Positions 23,407 through 31,755 of a stretch of 64,000 nucleotides of DNA are shown piece after piece. Position numbers and translations under genes: made by a program. This DNA is from Bradyrhizobium guangxiense. GTDB taxonomy: Bacteria > Pseudomonadota > Alphaproteobacteria > Rhizobiales > Xanthobacteraceae. Each line of letters starts with the position of its first letter. The stretch's first letter is position 1. The DNA lies in the NCBI RefSeq assembly GCF_004114915.1, contig NZ_CP022219.1, forward strand, positions 4,184,501 to 4,248,500. The letters are read 5' to 3'. The notes under the pieces are model-generated. The model was not told where the DNA came from. It ran no database searches and was given only the letters and a program-made list of their open reading frames with translations.

Positions 23407-24456
23407 TCACTCGATCCCTGTGGGGAGCACGGTCGCTTCTCGTCTGCGTACGTCCGGAGTTGATTGGCTCCGGCGCATCCGGCTCAGCCCTCTTCCCCAA
23501 GAGAGGATCGGCGCTTCGATGACGATGTGCAAGACAGTGGCAAGACCGATGGAGAGCAGGATGCAAGCGATGATTGTCCCGACGGTCGACAGCAGCCACG
23601 GCCCGTCAAAATTGGCGATCCATTTCAACAACGGGCAGTGAACGATGTACAGCGAGTACGAAATCTTGCCGAGCCATTGCAAGACCGGCGAGAAGGATCG
23701 TCCTTCGATCTCGGCAGACACCACCGCATGGATGAGCAATCCCGCGCCAAGGCCATAGGTCGGTACGCGGGCGAACAGTGCATCGGTCGCTCCGTGCACG
23801 AAGATCCAGTACCAGCCGGCAAAGAACAGGCCTGCCGAACAGGCTATGATGCGAGGCGAAAAGCGCAATCCGCGATTTGTCAGGAGATAGGCGATGCCAA
23901 CGCCTGCGCCGAATTCCAGCACCAGCGGGTGGGAGTAGATGCCGAGCTGAATTTGGAAGAAGGCAGCGACGATGACCAGGCCGAACCACGCGAAGAGGAT
24001 CTCGAATAGCCGGTTCGGCTTAATCGCGAAGATGATCGCGACCACGGCATAGAAGTGCAGCTCGAAAGCCAGTGACCATGCCGGCCCGATATACCAGTTC
24101 GGGTATGTCCATGCGAAGATCGTTCCGGCGTCGAGTTGCGGACGTTCCCCCGGCGCCATTGCAATCCAGGAGGAACTGATGAACGCCGCCAGCAACGCGA
24201 GCCAATAGACCGGATAAATTCGGATGGCGCGTCTGAAAGCAAAGTTCCACGCGTTGTGTTGTGCCGCGGCCGTCGTTGTGATGATGAAGCCCGAGATAAC
24301 GAAGAAGATGTCAACGCCGCTCGAAAGAATGGTCAGTGCGCCTTCGGCAAGCTCCGGGCCGACCATGTCGGGTCGCACACTGACTGCATGACCGCAGACC
24401 ACCGACAGCGCGGCAATGCCGCGCATCGCCTGCACGCCAGCGAACACTTGCGGCAT
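23407..24456 (-). CDS. Acyltransferase family 3 membrane protein (OafA/YrhL type)
   Basis: The 349-residue protein begins with GVQAMRGIAALSVVCGHA, with the first catalytic His of the family, then FFVISGFIITT and about ten membrane helices. The family moves acyl groups such as acetyl or succinyl onto cell-surface polysaccharides. ATG 24456 gives the normal family N-terminus, with GAGG upstream; an ATG at 24564 would add 36 unlikely residues. It lies 31 bases beyond the tRNA-Leu and is followed upstream by AT-richer DNA, suggesting an acquired surface-modification gene. The acceptor is unknown. Confidence 0.88.
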   Translation of the reverse strand: MPQVFAGVQAMRGIAALSVVCGHAVSVRPDMVGPELAEGALTILSSGVDIFFVISGFIITTTAAAQHNAWNFAFRRAIRIYPVYWLALLAAFISSSWIAMAPGERPQLDAGTIFAWTYPNWYIGPAWSLAFELHFYAVVAIIFAIKPNRLFEILFAWFGLVIVAAFFQIQLGIYSHPLVLEFGAGVGIAYLLTNRGLRFSPRIIACSAGLFFAGWYWIFVHGATDALFARVPTYGLGAGLLIHAVVSAEIEGRSFSPVLQWLGKISYSLYIVHCPLLKWIANFDGPWLLSTVGTIIACILLSIGLATVLHIVIEAPILSWGRGLSRMRRSQSTPDVRRREATVLPTGIE

Positions 24457-25068
24457 CGGAGGAGCCTCGCACCTGACCGAACCACCGCAGCAGGTCTCGC
24501 CTCGTCGCAGGACTTCTGCCGCTACGAGGGACTGGGGACGTTGCATTGGGTGATACCGCCCCATTTGACACTGAAATCGGTCAGCACAAGCCCGACGCCG
24601 GACATTGCGGCGAGCAGCGTGATAGGCCCCCGGTTCAACCGTAGTGGCGACAGTGACGCGTCAAACTGCGGCGCTTCGAGCGACTGAGAAGGAGGCGAAA
24701 GCGCCTCATCGCTTTCTCTTGTCATTGGGCATTCTCGTATTCCAGGAGAATGTTTCTGGCAGAAGAGCTCTTAAAAGAATCACAACTCCTAGGTGTTATT
24801 TTTTGTGAAAACATCCATTCCGATCTATCTCGGGAAATCTTGGCAGGACAATCTGGCAATGCAGGCCCATGCTTGCATTTGATCAGGCCTTACTGGAATC
24901 TGCAGGACGGCTTCCCCATCCGCCTGTCGGCAAAACGCCGCCGGCGGAGCGTGCGGGCGTTTTCCGGACGAGGCGAGGCCGAAGCCGGCTCCACTTGGAA
25001 TGAAGTCTGCTCAGAGGCATGTCTGCGTCGGCCTCGCCATCGAAGCCGCGGACTGTTTCCTGGTCGGA
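24457..25068. other. AT-richer intergenic stretch
   Basis: This 612-base stretch has no convincing gene. Around 24750-24860 base composition drops clearly below the neighbouring DNA, with runs such as TTATTTTTTG. A minus-strand frame at 24522-24725 (67 residues, one hydrophobic segment) could be a fragment of a membrane protein, but I give it little weight. Confidence 0.45.
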
Positions 25069-25848
25069 TCAGGAACGGGCGCGGGCGGCGAGCCAGGCAT
25101 CGAGCGCTTCGCGTGTGTCCTCTGTCGCTGCCATGCGCGCGAACTGCTCGCTCTCAACCGCGAGGCCTTCCGCGATCGAGACATTGAGGCCTCGCGTGGC
25201 GGCCGTGATGACCCGGGCGACCGCCAGCTGCGAATGCCGCGAGATGCGATCCGCCAGTGCGAAGGCGGCGTCGAGAAGCTGCGCATGCGGCACGATGCGG
25301 TTGACCAGTCCCATCTCCAGGGCTCGCTCTGATGAAAAGGAATCTCCGGTCAGGAGATATTCCAGCGCCCGCTTCCGCCCGGCGAGCCGCGGCAGGCGCT
25401 GCGTGCCGCCGAAGGTCGGCGTGATGCCGATCGCGATCTCGGGCTTGGCGAAGCTCGCCTGCTCGCTGGCGACGGCGAGATGCACGGCTTCCGTGATCTC
25501 GCAGCCGCCGCCGAAGGCGATGCCGTTGACCGCGGCGATGATCGGCTTCGGAAACGCCTCCATGCGCGCGGTCATTGCCTGCCCGCGCCGCACGAAGTCC
25601 TTCACGGCAACGTCCGGGCCACGCTTCACGCTTTCGGAGAATTCGGCGATGTCCGCGCCCGCCGAGAACGCGCGATCGCCCGCTCCGGTCAGGACCACCG
25701 TGCGAACCTTCGCATCGTCCTCGATGCGGTCGAGGATCACCATCAGACGGTCGATGAGCGCGTAGCTCAGCGCGTTGAGCTTGCTCGGGCGGTTGAACGT
25801 CAACAGCGCCGTGGTGCCCCGTGTCTCCCAAAGTATTAGATCAGACAA
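25069..25848 (-). CDS. Enoyl-CoA hydratase/isomerase family protein
   Basis: The 259-residue crotonase-fold protein has SAGADIAEF as an oxyanion-hole segment and NGIAFGGGCEITEAVHLAVAS followed by KPEIAIGITPTFGGTQRLPR, with the two Glu positions used in hydration (in CEIT and KPEI). It probably hydrates an enoyl-CoA in fatty acid or aromatic breakdown; the exact acyl chain is unknown. It diverges from a TetR gene with an 86-base gap holding a perfect palindrome, so it should be repressed by that regulator. Length is typical. Confidence 0.92.
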   Translation of the reverse strand: MSDLILWETRGTTALLTFNRPSKLNALSYALIDRLMVILDRIEDDAKVRTVVLTGAGDRAFSAGADIAEFSESVKRGPDVAVKDFVRRGQAMTARMEAFPKPIIAAVNGIAFGGGCEITEAVHLAVASEQASFAKPEIAIGITPTFGGTQRLPRLAGRKRALEYLLTGDSFSSERALEMGLVNRIVPHAQLLDAAFALADRISRHSQLAVARVITAATRGLNVSIAEGLAVESEQFARMAATEDTREALDAWLAARARS

Positions 25849-25902
25849 GTCGCAGCTCCTTCCAGATCGAACAGATGGAAGTCAGCCACACCGGCCATGT
25901 TG

Positions 25903-25926
25903 TGTATACTCACTAGGTAGTATACA
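25903..25926. promoter_or_regulatory. TetR-family operator between enoyl-CoA hydratase and TetR genes
   Basis: TGTATACT (25903-25910) and AGTATACA (25919-25926) are exact complements around an 8-base spacer. The site lies 8 bases before the TetR ATG and 55 bases before the enoyl-CoA hydratase start, so a bound regulator could control both promoters. Confidence 0.75.
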
Positions 25927-25934
25927 TTGCGGCG

Positions 25935-26516
25935 ATGTCGGAGAGAGGTGACACCACGCGCGAGCAGATCGTCATTGCGGCGACGCGCCTCTTCTATGGC
26001 GAAGGCATCCGCGCGGTCAGCATGGACGCCGTCGCCGAGAAAGCCGGCGTCACCAAGAAGACGCTGTACTATCACTTCACCAGCAAGGACGAGCTCGTCG
26101 CAGAAACCATCGCGGCCCGGGACCAGCCGACGCTCGAGCTCTATATGCGATGGTTTGCCGAGACTGACGGCACCGTGGCCGACAAGGTCCGCGGTCTCTT
26201 CGTCAAGCTCGGGCGCTCCGTGGATACGCCGCGCTGGCGCGGCTGTGGCTTCCTGCGCACGATCGCCGAGCTCGCCAACACGCCGGCGCATCCGGCCGTC
26301 AAGGCCGGCGCCGCGCACAAGAAGCGCTTTGAAGCCTGGCTCGGAGCGGAGCTGCGCAATCACGGTGTTGCCGGGCCAGAGACCCTGGCACGACAGCTCG
26401 TGATCCTGCTCGATGGCGCCACGACCGTGATGCTGATCCATCGCGATCTCGATTATGTCGACACCGCCGGACGATTGGCACTCAGCCTGGTCGAGGCGGC
26501 TCGCAAGCGGGGCTGA
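25935..26516 (+). CDS. TetR-family transcriptional regulator
   Basis: The 193-residue protein begins with a TetR helix-turn-helix: AATRLFYGEGIRAVSMDAVAEKAGVTKKTLYYHFTSKDELV (about residues 15-55). The C-terminal part is a helical ligand-binding domain. It is probably autoregulatory and represses the divergent enoyl-CoA hydratase gene through the palindrome at 25903-25926. The ligand may be an acyl-CoA or an aromatic thioester, but that is inference from the neighbour. Confidence 0.93.
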   Translation: MSERGDTTREQIVIAATRLFYGEGIRAVSMDAVAEKAGVTKKTLYYHFTSKDELVAETIAARDQPTLELYMRWFAETDGTVADKVRGLFVKLGRSVDTPRWRGCGFLRTIAELANTPAHPAVKAGAAHKKRFEAWLGAELRNHGVAGPETLARQLVILLDGATTVMLIHRDLDYVDTAGRLALSLVEAARKRG

Positions 26517-26631
26517 TTGCGGCCACAGCCCACTTCACCAATTCTTGTCGCCTGCCAGCCATCCCGAAACATGGGTTGTGCAACGCAGCATGGACGTTGG
26601 ATAAAGCCGCTCGATTTCAGGGGTGAGCTGC

Positions 26632-27882
26632 TTGTCCGACGTCAATGCCGATTCCTGGGTGTCCTCCGGACACCGTCCCATGGGTTTTCCAGAATTCGTC
26701 ATCGTGATCGCGTCCATCATGGCGCTGAATCCGCTTGCGATGGACATGATGCTGCCGGCGCTGCCCAACATCGGCACCGCCTTCAAGATCCCCGTCGCCA
26801 ACCATCTCCAGCTGGTGCTGTCGACCTTCCTGATCGGCTTCGGCGCCGGCCAGTTCGTGATGGGCCCGCTGTCGGACCGCTTCGGCCGCCGGCCGGTGCT
26901 GCTCGGCGGCATGGCGGTCTACGCGGTGGCGAGCGTGCTGGCGGTCGCTGCGCCCTCGTTCGAGACGCTGCTGCTGGCGCGCGCGCTGCAGGGGCTCGGC
27001 ACCTCGGCGACGCGCGTGATCGCGACCTCGATCGTGCGCGACTGCTATGTCGGCCGCCGCATGGCGAGCGTGATGTCGCTCGCCATGATGGTGTTCATCG
27101 CGGTGCCCGTGATCGCGCCCTCGTTCGGCCAAGCGGTGTTGCTGGTGACGGCGTGGCGCGGCATCTTCGTGGTGTTGATGCTGTATGGCCTGCTCGCGCT
27201 CGCATGGTGCGTGCTCCGGCTGCCTGAAACGCGGCCCGAGTCCGAGCGCCGGTCGCTGGCGCCCGCCGACGTGCTCTCGGCGTTCCGGCAGACCGTGACC
27301 CATCGCCAGACCATCGGCTATGCGACGGCGGCCGGCAGCGTCATCGGCGCGCTGTTCGCCTATGTCTTCTGCGCCCAGCAGGTCTTCACCGGCATCTATC
27401 ACCTCGGCCACTACTTCCCGCTCGCTTTCGCGGCGATTGCGGCAGGCACGGCCATCGCCGGCTTCCTCAATGCGCGGCTGGTCGGACGGCTCGGCATGCG
27501 CGTGATCTCGCACGGGGCGCTGACGCTCTACACGGCCGTGGCCGCCGTGATGCTGCTGACGGAAAGCCTCGGCATGCTGCCGCTGGCCCTGTTCATGGTG
27601 CTGTCCGCGCTGATGATGTTCTCGTTCGGCATGATGGTCGCCAACTTCACCGCGCTCGCCATGGAGCCGCAGGGCCACATCGCGGGCACCGCCTCCTCGC
27701 TCTACGGCTCGATCACGACGTTGATCGGAATCGTGGTCGGCATGGCGATCGGCCAGAGCTTCGACGGCACGCTGCTGCCGTTCTCGGCCGGCTTCTTCCT
27801 GTCGACGCTCGCTGCGCTCGCCATCGTGCTGGTGGTGGAGAAGGGACGGCTGTTAAAGCCGCATCATCGCCCGCTCGATTGA
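26632..27882 (+). CDS. MFS exporter, Bcr/CflA drug-resistance type
   Basis: The 416-residue protein has twelve predicted membrane helices. FVMGPLSDRFGRRPVLLGGM (about residue 65) is the loop-2-3 signature and ALNPLAMDMMLPALPNIG matches Bcr/CflA proteins. They export toxic compounds or metabolites by proton antiport. TTG 26632 is preferred, with AGGGG eight bases upstream; a GTG at 26623 would add three residues. It is 115 bases downstream of the TetR gene in the same direction, so co-regulation is possible but not shown. Confidence 0.87.
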   Translation: MSDVNADSWVSSGHRPMGFPEFVIVIASIMALNPLAMDMMLPALPNIGTAFKIPVANHLQLVLSTFLIGFGAGQFVMGPLSDRFGRRPVLLGGMAVYAVASVLAVAAPSFETLLLARALQGLGTSATRVIATSIVRDCYVGRRMASVMSLAMMVFIAVPVIAPSFGQAVLLVTAWRGIFVVLMLYGLLALAWCVLRLPETRPESERRSLAPADVLSAFRQTVTHRQTIGYATAAGSVIGALFAYVFCAQQVFTGIYHLGHYFPLAFAAIAAGTAIAGFLNARLVGRLGMRVISHGALTLYTAVAAVMLLTESLGMLPLALFMVLSALMMFSFGMMVANFTALAMEPQGHIAGTASSLYGSITTLIGIVVGMAIGQSFDGTLLPFSAGFFLSTLAALAIVLVVEKGRLLKPHHRPLD

Positions 27883-27936
27883 GGAACCTCCCGGCGGCCT
27901 CGATGTTGTCCTGCAGCAATTGGAAAGGCCGCTGCG

Positions 27937-28077
27937 ATGGAACTGGAACACCGCGAAGATCACGCTGAGGTCGAACCGCAGACGACGGAGCGCTGTGAGC
28001 CGGGCACCGGACCGGCCGCGTTGACGACGCCTTTTGCCAGCGAGGGCCTCGAACAGTTGCGTGACAGCCACTGCTGA
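27937..28077 (+). CDS. Possible 46-residue small protein
   Basis: ATG 27937 is preceded by GGAAAGG seven bases upstream and opens a frame MELEHREDHAEVEPQ... ending at TGA 28075-28077. It is acidic at the start and ends in LRDSHC. There is no recognised family, so coding is only suggested by the ribosome-binding site and by the acidic composition. Confidence 0.3.
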   Translation: MELEHREDHAEVEPQTTERCEPGTGPAALTTPFASEGLEQLRDSHC

Positions 28078-28086
28078 GCGCGACGT

Positions 28087-28129
28087 CTAAAGCGCGATGA
28101 GATTTAGATGAATCGTCATCGCGCTTTAG
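28087..28129. repeat. Hairpin with 14-base perfect arms
   Basis: CTAAAGCGCGATGA (28087-28100) and TCATCGCGCTTTAG (28116-28129) pair perfectly around a 15-base loop. It sits immediately before a second hairpin and between two convergent genes. Confidence 0.75.
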
Positions 28130-28141
28130 GTTGTTGTTTGC

Positions 28142-28185
28142 GCATGATCTGTCCGGAAAATCGCTTCGCACTTTCCGGATGATGC
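28142..28185. repeat. CATGATCCGGAAA-family hairpin, copy 2
   Basis: GCATGATC, then TCCGGAAA and TTTCCGGA around a 12-base loop, then GATGC. It shares the CATGAT/TCCGGA core with 19247-19295 and is adjacent to the hairpin at 28087-28129. Confidence 0.7.
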
Positions 28186-28186
28186 T

Positions 28187-29782
28187 TTAGTCGGTTCCTC
28201 GCCGGCTGGCGCTGAAATCATCCGCCGCGCTCCTCGGAATCATCCGCATTCCCCGAGGACGGGCCATCAGCACGACCATCTCCCGCGTCAGACCCGGCCG
28301 CCCCCACAGCGTGGCCTGCACGGTGAACTCACGCCTGACGACGTGTCCGGCCTGGGAGGACGCCCACCCCATCCATCGCAGGCAAGACTCCTGGTCGCGG
28401 AAACACAGCCCGGCCCAGCTACGGCTGAGCACCGACTTGCCCGGCAGGCTCGACATGTGGTCGTACTCGAAGGATCGCGCATCAGGCGGATGGTCCGCGC
28501 CGTAGAACGCGGTGGCGAAAGCCAGCGAAGCATCGCCGCTCACGGCGCTCAGGGGCTCGCCGGTCAGCTCCCGCCAGGCGCGCGTCACTTCGCTCGCCGC
28601 CTGGGCGTAGAGATTGCGGCCCTCCTCATAGCCATGATCGTTGCGATAGACCGCATGGATCGGCGCGGCGATCAAAACCGCCACGAGGGCGACGCCGGCT
28701 ACGATCACGGTGAGGTTGACCGTGTGGAAGCGCTCGATCGGGTAGCTGGTCCCGCAGACCACGAGAACGGCGAACAGGAACAGCCCCTGCAACGCCCACA
28801 GCGAAGGCAGGTCCGTGCCCATCACCAGCGATGTCACCACCGGCAGCGCGATGGTGCCAATCGTCACGTAGAACAGAAGCCGCAGGCCCGGGCCCATCGC
28901 CGCGAAGTCGGCCGGAAACTGCTTCAAGCGCGTTCCTGCGACGAGCACCCAGAGCACGGCCGATATGCCCATCGCCGCTGCCAGCCCCAGCAGGAAGCTT
29001 CTCGCCTCACCGAGCGAAGTCGCAGCCTTTCCGCCGGTGTGCGCCAGCGCGTAGGTGAAGGTCGACGCGCCCGTCGTCGCGAGCCAATGGATGTGGGGTG
29101 ACAGGGCCGCGAGCCCGACGACGACCGAGATCCAGGGCGAAGCGGAGGTGAAATAGGGGCGCCGCGCCGGGTGCGCCAACGCGGCAAGCGCGAAGCTCGC
29201 GACGAGAAAGATCGAATAATATTTGCCAACCATCGCCAGTGCTGTCGTGCACCCCACCGCAACCGCCCACAGCGGGGCGCGCGTCTCGAATGCGCGCAGG
29301 AAGCACCAGGTCGCCAGCGGCCAGGTCGCGAGCAGCACCGAATTGGCATTGAAGCGCTGGGCATGGAATTGATAGGCCGGCGTCAGCATCAGGAGCAACA
29401 GCACCAGGATGCGCTTATGCCCGGTCACGAAGTGCCGGGCGATCCGGTCGACGAAGATCAGCGCGAGCCCGGCATTGACCATCGCCATCAACTGCAGCGA
29501 CCAGTCGGTGAGCGGAAAGACGGCGGTCCAGCTCGCGGCTATCCAGCCGCTCAGGGGCGGATGCTTGTGATAGCCCCAGGCGAAATGCCGCCCCAGGGCC
29601 CAGGCCTCGAGCGTATCGGGGTGCAGGCCGCCGCCGGCATAGGCGATCACCAGATAGAGCGTCCAGACCGCAACGAAACAGCCGATGAGCAGCGGAACGG
29701 CCCAGCCCGCCTCGACGCCATCGAGCCAATACAGGAAGGGTCGCCGCCAGCGCGCCGGCGCGCGATCGGACCGTTCGGCCAT
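28187..29782 (-). CDS. GT39/ArnT-like membrane glycosyltransferase
   Basis: The 531-residue protein has many membrane helices. A periplasmic loop includes the ordered segments LHPDTLEAWALGRHFAWGYHKHPPLSGW and QFHAQRFNANSVLLATWPLATW, typical of the PMT/GT39 superfamily (dolichyl- or polyprenyl-phosphate sugar transferases such as ArnT). The Asp in HPDTLEAW is the likely catalytic region. The start is uncertain: ATG 29782 (MAERSDRA) fits the family, while an ATG at 29854 would add 24 residues. The gene may modify a lipid or surface polymer; no partner is adjacent. Confidence 0.82.
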   Translation of the reverse strand: MAERSDRAPARWRRPFLYWLDGVEAGWAVPLLIGCFVAVWTLYLVIAYAGGGLHPDTLEAWALGRHFAWGYHKHPPLSGWIAASWTAVFPLTDWSLQLMAMVNAGLALIFVDRIARHFVTGHKRILVLLLLMLTPAYQFHAQRFNANSVLLATWPLATWCFLRAFETRAPLWAVAVGCTTALAMVGKYYSIFLVASFALAALAHPARRPYFTSASPWISVVVGLAALSPHIHWLATTGASTFTYALAHTGGKAATSLGEARSFLLGLAAAMGISAVLWVLVAGTRLKQFPADFAAMGPGLRLLFYVTIGTIALPVVTSLVMGTDLPSLWALQGLFLFAVLVVCGTSYPIERFHTVNLTVIVAGVALVAVLIAAPIHAVYRNDHGYEEGRNLYAQAASEVTRAWRELTGEPLSAVSGDASLAFATAFYGADHPPDARSFEYDHMSSLPGKSVLSRSWAGLCFRDQESCLRWMGWASSQAGHVVRREFTVQATLWGRPGLTREMVVLMARPRGMRMIPRSAADDFSASRRGTD

Positions 29783-29947
29783 CGCCTGGAATGCAAAATC
29801 GATCGGCACGGAACTCAAATGGCAGACGGGAAATGATGCGTAAGGACAACACATCTATTTCAGGACTGAAACAAATAGCAATGATTGGAAATTGGACGGG
29901 TTAAAGCTCCACCGATTTCGTCCTGACGCGAAGCTGACAAATGACAA

Positions 29948-29973
29948 CGGCGCCGCTGATGACAGCGGCGCCG
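29948..29973 (-). terminator. GC-rich hairpin after peptide-binding protein 1
   Basis: CGGCGCCGCTG and CAGCGGCGCCG form an 11-pair stem with a 4-base loop, 40 bases after the stop at 30013. A short T-rich tail follows on the minus strand. A nearly identical hairpin sits after the paralogous gene (31674-31701). Confidence 0.55.
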
Positions 29974-30012
29974 CGGAATGGTCGAGCCGATGGGCGTGGA
30001 TACGCCGTCCGC

Positions 30013-31620
30013 CTACTCCAACTTGTCGACGTTCCAGAACACCGGCGTCGCCGGGCCGTCGAGAACGCCGGTCAGCGACTTGCGCCAGGCGCTCGGCGCC
30101 TGATACTGGCCGAGCGGCATGTAGAGCACCTGATCGTAGGCCTCTTTCTGGATCTCGGTCGCGATCTTCTTTTGCTCATCGAGCGAGGCAGCACGAACGA
30201 AGGCATCCTTGAGCTGCTCGATCTTGGCATCCTCCGCCCAGCCGAACCAGCCGCCCTTCTTGCCCTGCCCGCCGACGGCCACGTTGGAGATCGGGTTGTC
30301 CACGTCGGCGCTGACCCAATTGGTGATGAACATGTTCCAACCGCCCTCCTTCGGGGGCTTCTGGCTGGCGCGCCGGCTCACCACCGTCTGCCAGTCGGTC
30401 GCCTGCAGATCGACCTTGAAGCCGGCTTCGCGCAGTTGCTGCGCGACGACGATGGGTTGCGCCTTCAGCGTCAGCACGTCGCCCGGCGCCATCAGCACGA
30501 CAGGTGTTCCGTCGTAACCGGATTCGGCCAGCGCCTTCCTGGCCGCAGCCATGTCGCCGCCCTTCGCCAGCGTCTCTCCGCCAACGTCTGTCGCGAACGG
30601 GGTGTCGCAGATGAAAGCTGCAGCACAAGTCTTGTAGTATTTCGGATTGCCGATCAGCGCATCGAGCACATCCTTCTGCTTGACCGCCAGGAATGCGGCG
30701 CGGCGGACCTTGACGTCGTCGAACGGTGGATGGAGGAAGTTCATCCGCGCGCCCGTCTGGAATCCGAACTTGTTCAGGATGCCGAGCTTGAGGTCCTTGT
30801 CGGCTTCAATGGCCGGCAACATGTCGATGGCGGGAAATTCCATGAAGTCGATGTCACCCGACTGCAGCGCGTTCAACGCCGTCTGCGCATCCGGCATCGT
30901 GATCCATTCGACGCGGTCGACCTTCACCACCTTACCCCCGGTGGTCCAGTTCGCGGGCTCCTTGCGCGGCACGTAGTCGGTGTTCTTGACGTAGATCGCC
31001 TTCACCCCGGGCTGGAATTCCGATGCCACGAATTTGAAGGGACCTGAGCCGATCTGCTCGGGAATCTGCTTGTCCACCGGCGTCTCGGCGAGACGCTTCG
31101 GCATCATGAAAGCCACGCGCGAGGACGGCTTGCCGATCGATTCCAGCACCAGCGCGTAAGGTTCCTTCAGCTTCAGCGTGATCGTCTTCGGGTCGGTCGC
31201 CTCCATGCTCGCGGTGAACAGCATCAGCTGCTGCCCCATGCCGTCGACCGCGGCCCACCGCTTCAGCGAGGCAATGCAATCTTCGGCGGTGACGGGCGCG
31301 CCGTCATGCCACTTCAGACCGTCGCGCAGCGTGAAGGTGTAGGTCAGCTTGTCGTCGGAGATCTTCCAGTCCGCCATCTGCGGCTGGATCTTAAAATTTG
31401 AATCTGTCGCGATCAGCGTGTCATAGACCATGTAGCCATGATCGCGAGCGATATAGGCGCTGGTGAAGATCGGATCGAGGATGCGCAGATCCGAATGCAT
31501 CACGGCTGTAATGGTCTTGCCCCCGGCAAGAACTGGCGAGGCCAGTGCCGAAAGCGCCACGATCGAGAGCGCAAGTCTCGAGGCGAACGCGAGACGTCCC
31601 TGGCGGATGAGTTGGAGCAT
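30013..31620 (-). CDS. Peptide ABC transporter substrate-binding protein, copy 1 (DppA/OppA family)
   Basis: The 535-residue protein is a class C (SBP_bac_5) binding protein. A signal peptide (LALSIVALSALASPVLAGG) precedes a mature part starting KTITAVMHSDLRILDP. The hallmark segments WKISDDKLTYTFTLRDGLKWHDGAPVTAEDCI and GSGPFKFV are present. It is nearly colinear with the next gene, and most residues agree by eye. The clearest divergence is around residues 265-300 (FMEFPAIDMLPAIEADKDLK against FMENLPYDMLPVLEANKEIT). It probably feeds the divergently encoded DppBC-DF importer. Four 12-base repeats carry its ribosome-binding site. Confidence 0.93.
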   Translation of the reverse strand: MLQLIRQGRLAFASRLALSIVALSALASPVLAGGKTITAVMHSDLRILDPIFTSAYIARDHGYMVYDTLIATDSNFKIQPQMADWKISDDKLTYTFTLRDGLKWHDGAPVTAEDCIASLKRWAAVDGMGQQLMLFTASMEATDPKTITLKLKEPYALVLESIGKPSSRVAFMMPKRLAETPVDKQIPEQIGSGPFKFVASEFQPGVKAIYVKNTDYVPRKEPANWTTGGKVVKVDRVEWITMPDAQTALNALQSGDIDFMEFPAIDMLPAIEADKDLKLGILNKFGFQTGARMNFLHPPFDDVKVRRAAFLAVKQKDVLDALIGNPKYYKTCAAAFICDTPFATDVGGETLAKGGDMAAARKALAESGYDGTPVVLMAPGDVLTLKAQPIVVAQQLREAGFKVDLQATDWQTVVSRRASQKPPKEGGWNMFITNWVSADVDNPISNVAVGGQGKKGGWFGWAEDAKIEQLKDAFVRAASLDEQKKIATEIQKEAYDQVLYMPLGQYQAPSAWRKSLTGVLDGPATPVFWNVDKLE

Positions 31621-31624
31621 CGAA

Positions 31625-31672
31625 GTTCTCCTGGCAGTTCTGTTGGCAGTCTTCTTGGCAGTTCTCCTGGCA
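31625..31672 (-). repeat. Four tandem 12-base repeats carrying ribosome-binding sites
   Basis: On the minus strand the units are TGCCAGGAGAAC, TGCCAAGAAGAC, TGCCAACAGAAC and TGCCAGGAGAAC, followed by TTCG and ATG 31620. The nearest unit places AGGAG eight bases before the start codon; the others are degenerate copies. Confidence 0.8.
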
Positions 31673-31673
31673 A

Positions 31674-31701
31674 GCGGCGCCGCTGATGACAGCGGCGCCG
31701 C
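31674..31701 (-). terminator. GC-rich hairpin after peptide-binding protein 2
   Basis: GCGGCGCCGCTG and CAGCGGCGCCGC form a 12-pair stem with a 4-base loop, 55 bases after the stop at 31756. It repeats the hairpin at 29948-29973 with the same loop. No clear T-run follows, so it may act as an mRNA 3' stabiliser rather than a strong terminator. Confidence 0.5.
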
Positions 31702-31755
31702 GCGATGGTCGAGCTGAAAGGCGCGAGAAGCGCCTTTCCTTATTTGGACTTGGCC

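Noticed and set aside
24522..24725. 67-residue minus-strand frame with a hydrophobic segment upstream of the acyltransferase
   Set aside because: No recognised family, a weak ribosome-binding signal and a position in the leader of the acyltransferase; kept only as a possible fragment in the text of the intergenic entry.
24750..25187. Plus-strand frame of 145 residues in the AT-richer stretch
   Set aside because: The second half is antisense to the enoyl-CoA hydratase and the translation is Arg-rich and featureless.
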